Made by a program: the position numbers and the translations under genes. Shown here in pieces: positions 6,774-6,869 of a DNA stretch of 6,869 nt (positions within the stretch are counted from its first letter, which is position 1; every line of letters starts with the position of its first letter). This stretch comes from Brevundimonas sp. UBA986 (lineage in GTDB: Bacteria; Pseudomonadota; Alphaproteobacteria; Caulobacterales; Caulobacteraceae). Location: contig DBBK01000089.1 of assembly GCA_002292165.1 (NCBI GenBank), positions 22,928-29,796 on the forward strand, given 5' to 3'. Below the pieces are notes generated by a model. It made no database searches. It was given only the letters and a program-made list of their open reading frames with translations, and was not told the origin of the DNA.

Positions 6774-6869
6774 CCCACGGTTCGGCATGGCAGGACGGCG
6801 ACGCTCAGCCGCCGCGTCTCAACGGTTCAAATCCCGCTCGCGCCTGCCATGGGTCCTCGGGACAAGCCC
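6753..6869. repeat. REP/BIME-like inverted repeat pair in intergenic DNA
   Basis: Bases 6758-6780 match the reverse complement of 6847-6869 at 21 of 23 positions; both differences are C/T. A second, inner inverted pair, CATGGCAGG (6786-6794) and CCTGCCATG (6843-6851), is perfect over 9 bp. The left copy contains the complete stem-loop at 6753-6773. The right copy is cut by the window end, where the matching half of its own stem would be expected just outside. The spacer at 6795-6842 holds no ORF that I can support. A pair of inverted, palindrome-bearing units between genes is the layout of REP/BIME elements. CCTCGGG/CCCGAGG-type palindromes are, in my recollection, frequent between genes of Caulobacterales and other alphaproteobacteria, but I cannot check that here. 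Confidence 0.65.

Noticed and set aside
6822..6850. GGTTCAAATCCC, resembling a tRNA T-loop, followed by a stretch ending in GCCA
   Set aside because: Only two of five T-stem pairs form (the third is C-C), the 3' end is not in register for CCA, and the roughly 50 bases upstream are too short for the rest of a tRNA with no matching acceptor strand. At most a remnant; more likely chance within the repeat spacer.
1..6869. CRISPR array, defence system, toxin-antitoxin or transposase genes
   Set aside because: No regular direct repeats with spacers and no recognisable effector, toxin or transposase; the coding space is filled by five operon genes of uniform base composition.

Overview
The window is about 6.9 kb of very GC-rich DNA (roughly 70% by eye, with third codon positions almost all G or C). 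It is filled by one plus-strand gene cluster and ends in a short intergenic repeat. Codon use, protein style and the inverted CCTCGGG/CCCGAGG repeat at the 3' end suggest an alphaproteobacterium, most likely Caulobacterales (Brevundimonas/Caulobacter type). That placement is inference from sequence style, not a database match.

Layout: (1) 1-774, the C-terminal three quarters of a MoxR-family AAA+ ATPase; its start and Walker A lie upstream of the window. (2) 792-1676, a soluble DUF58 protein with a VWA-like DxSxS motif. (3) 1673-2824, a membrane protein with a BatA-type N-terminal double-transmembrane domain, but no MIDAS motif. (4) 2821-4935, a large DUF4175-like membrane protein with three N-terminal TM segments, a long predicted periplasmic part, a His/Asp-rich linker and a C-terminal CxxC. 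(5) 4932-6746, a membrane protein with two N-terminal TM segments, an Ig-like/carboxypeptidase-regulatory-like domain, a cysteine-free glutamine-amidotransferase-like domain and one C-terminal TM. (6) 6747-6869, an intergenic stem-loop followed by an inverted copy of itself, a REP/BIME-like element running off the window end.

The last four genes are joined by 4-bp start/stop overlaps (ATGA, GTGA, ATGA) and the first two are 17 bases apart, so this is almost certainly one operon with coupled translation. It belongs to the broad MoxR-DUF58-Bat class. In that class a cytoplasmic MoxR ATPase and its DUF58 partner are thought to act, chaperone-like, on membrane or periplasmic partners in envelope maintenance or stress tolerance. 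The topology read from the sequences fits: genes 1-2 encode cytoplasmic proteins, and genes 3-5 encode inner-membrane proteins whose bulk should be periplasmic. The actual substrate cannot be read from the sequence.

The gene order is a recognisable type rather than a wholly new system. The points most worth a second look are the parallel architecture of proteins 3 and 5 (apparently related, both with degenerate VWA-like and GATase-like regions), the metal-binding-like linker of protein 4, and the terminal repeat pair.
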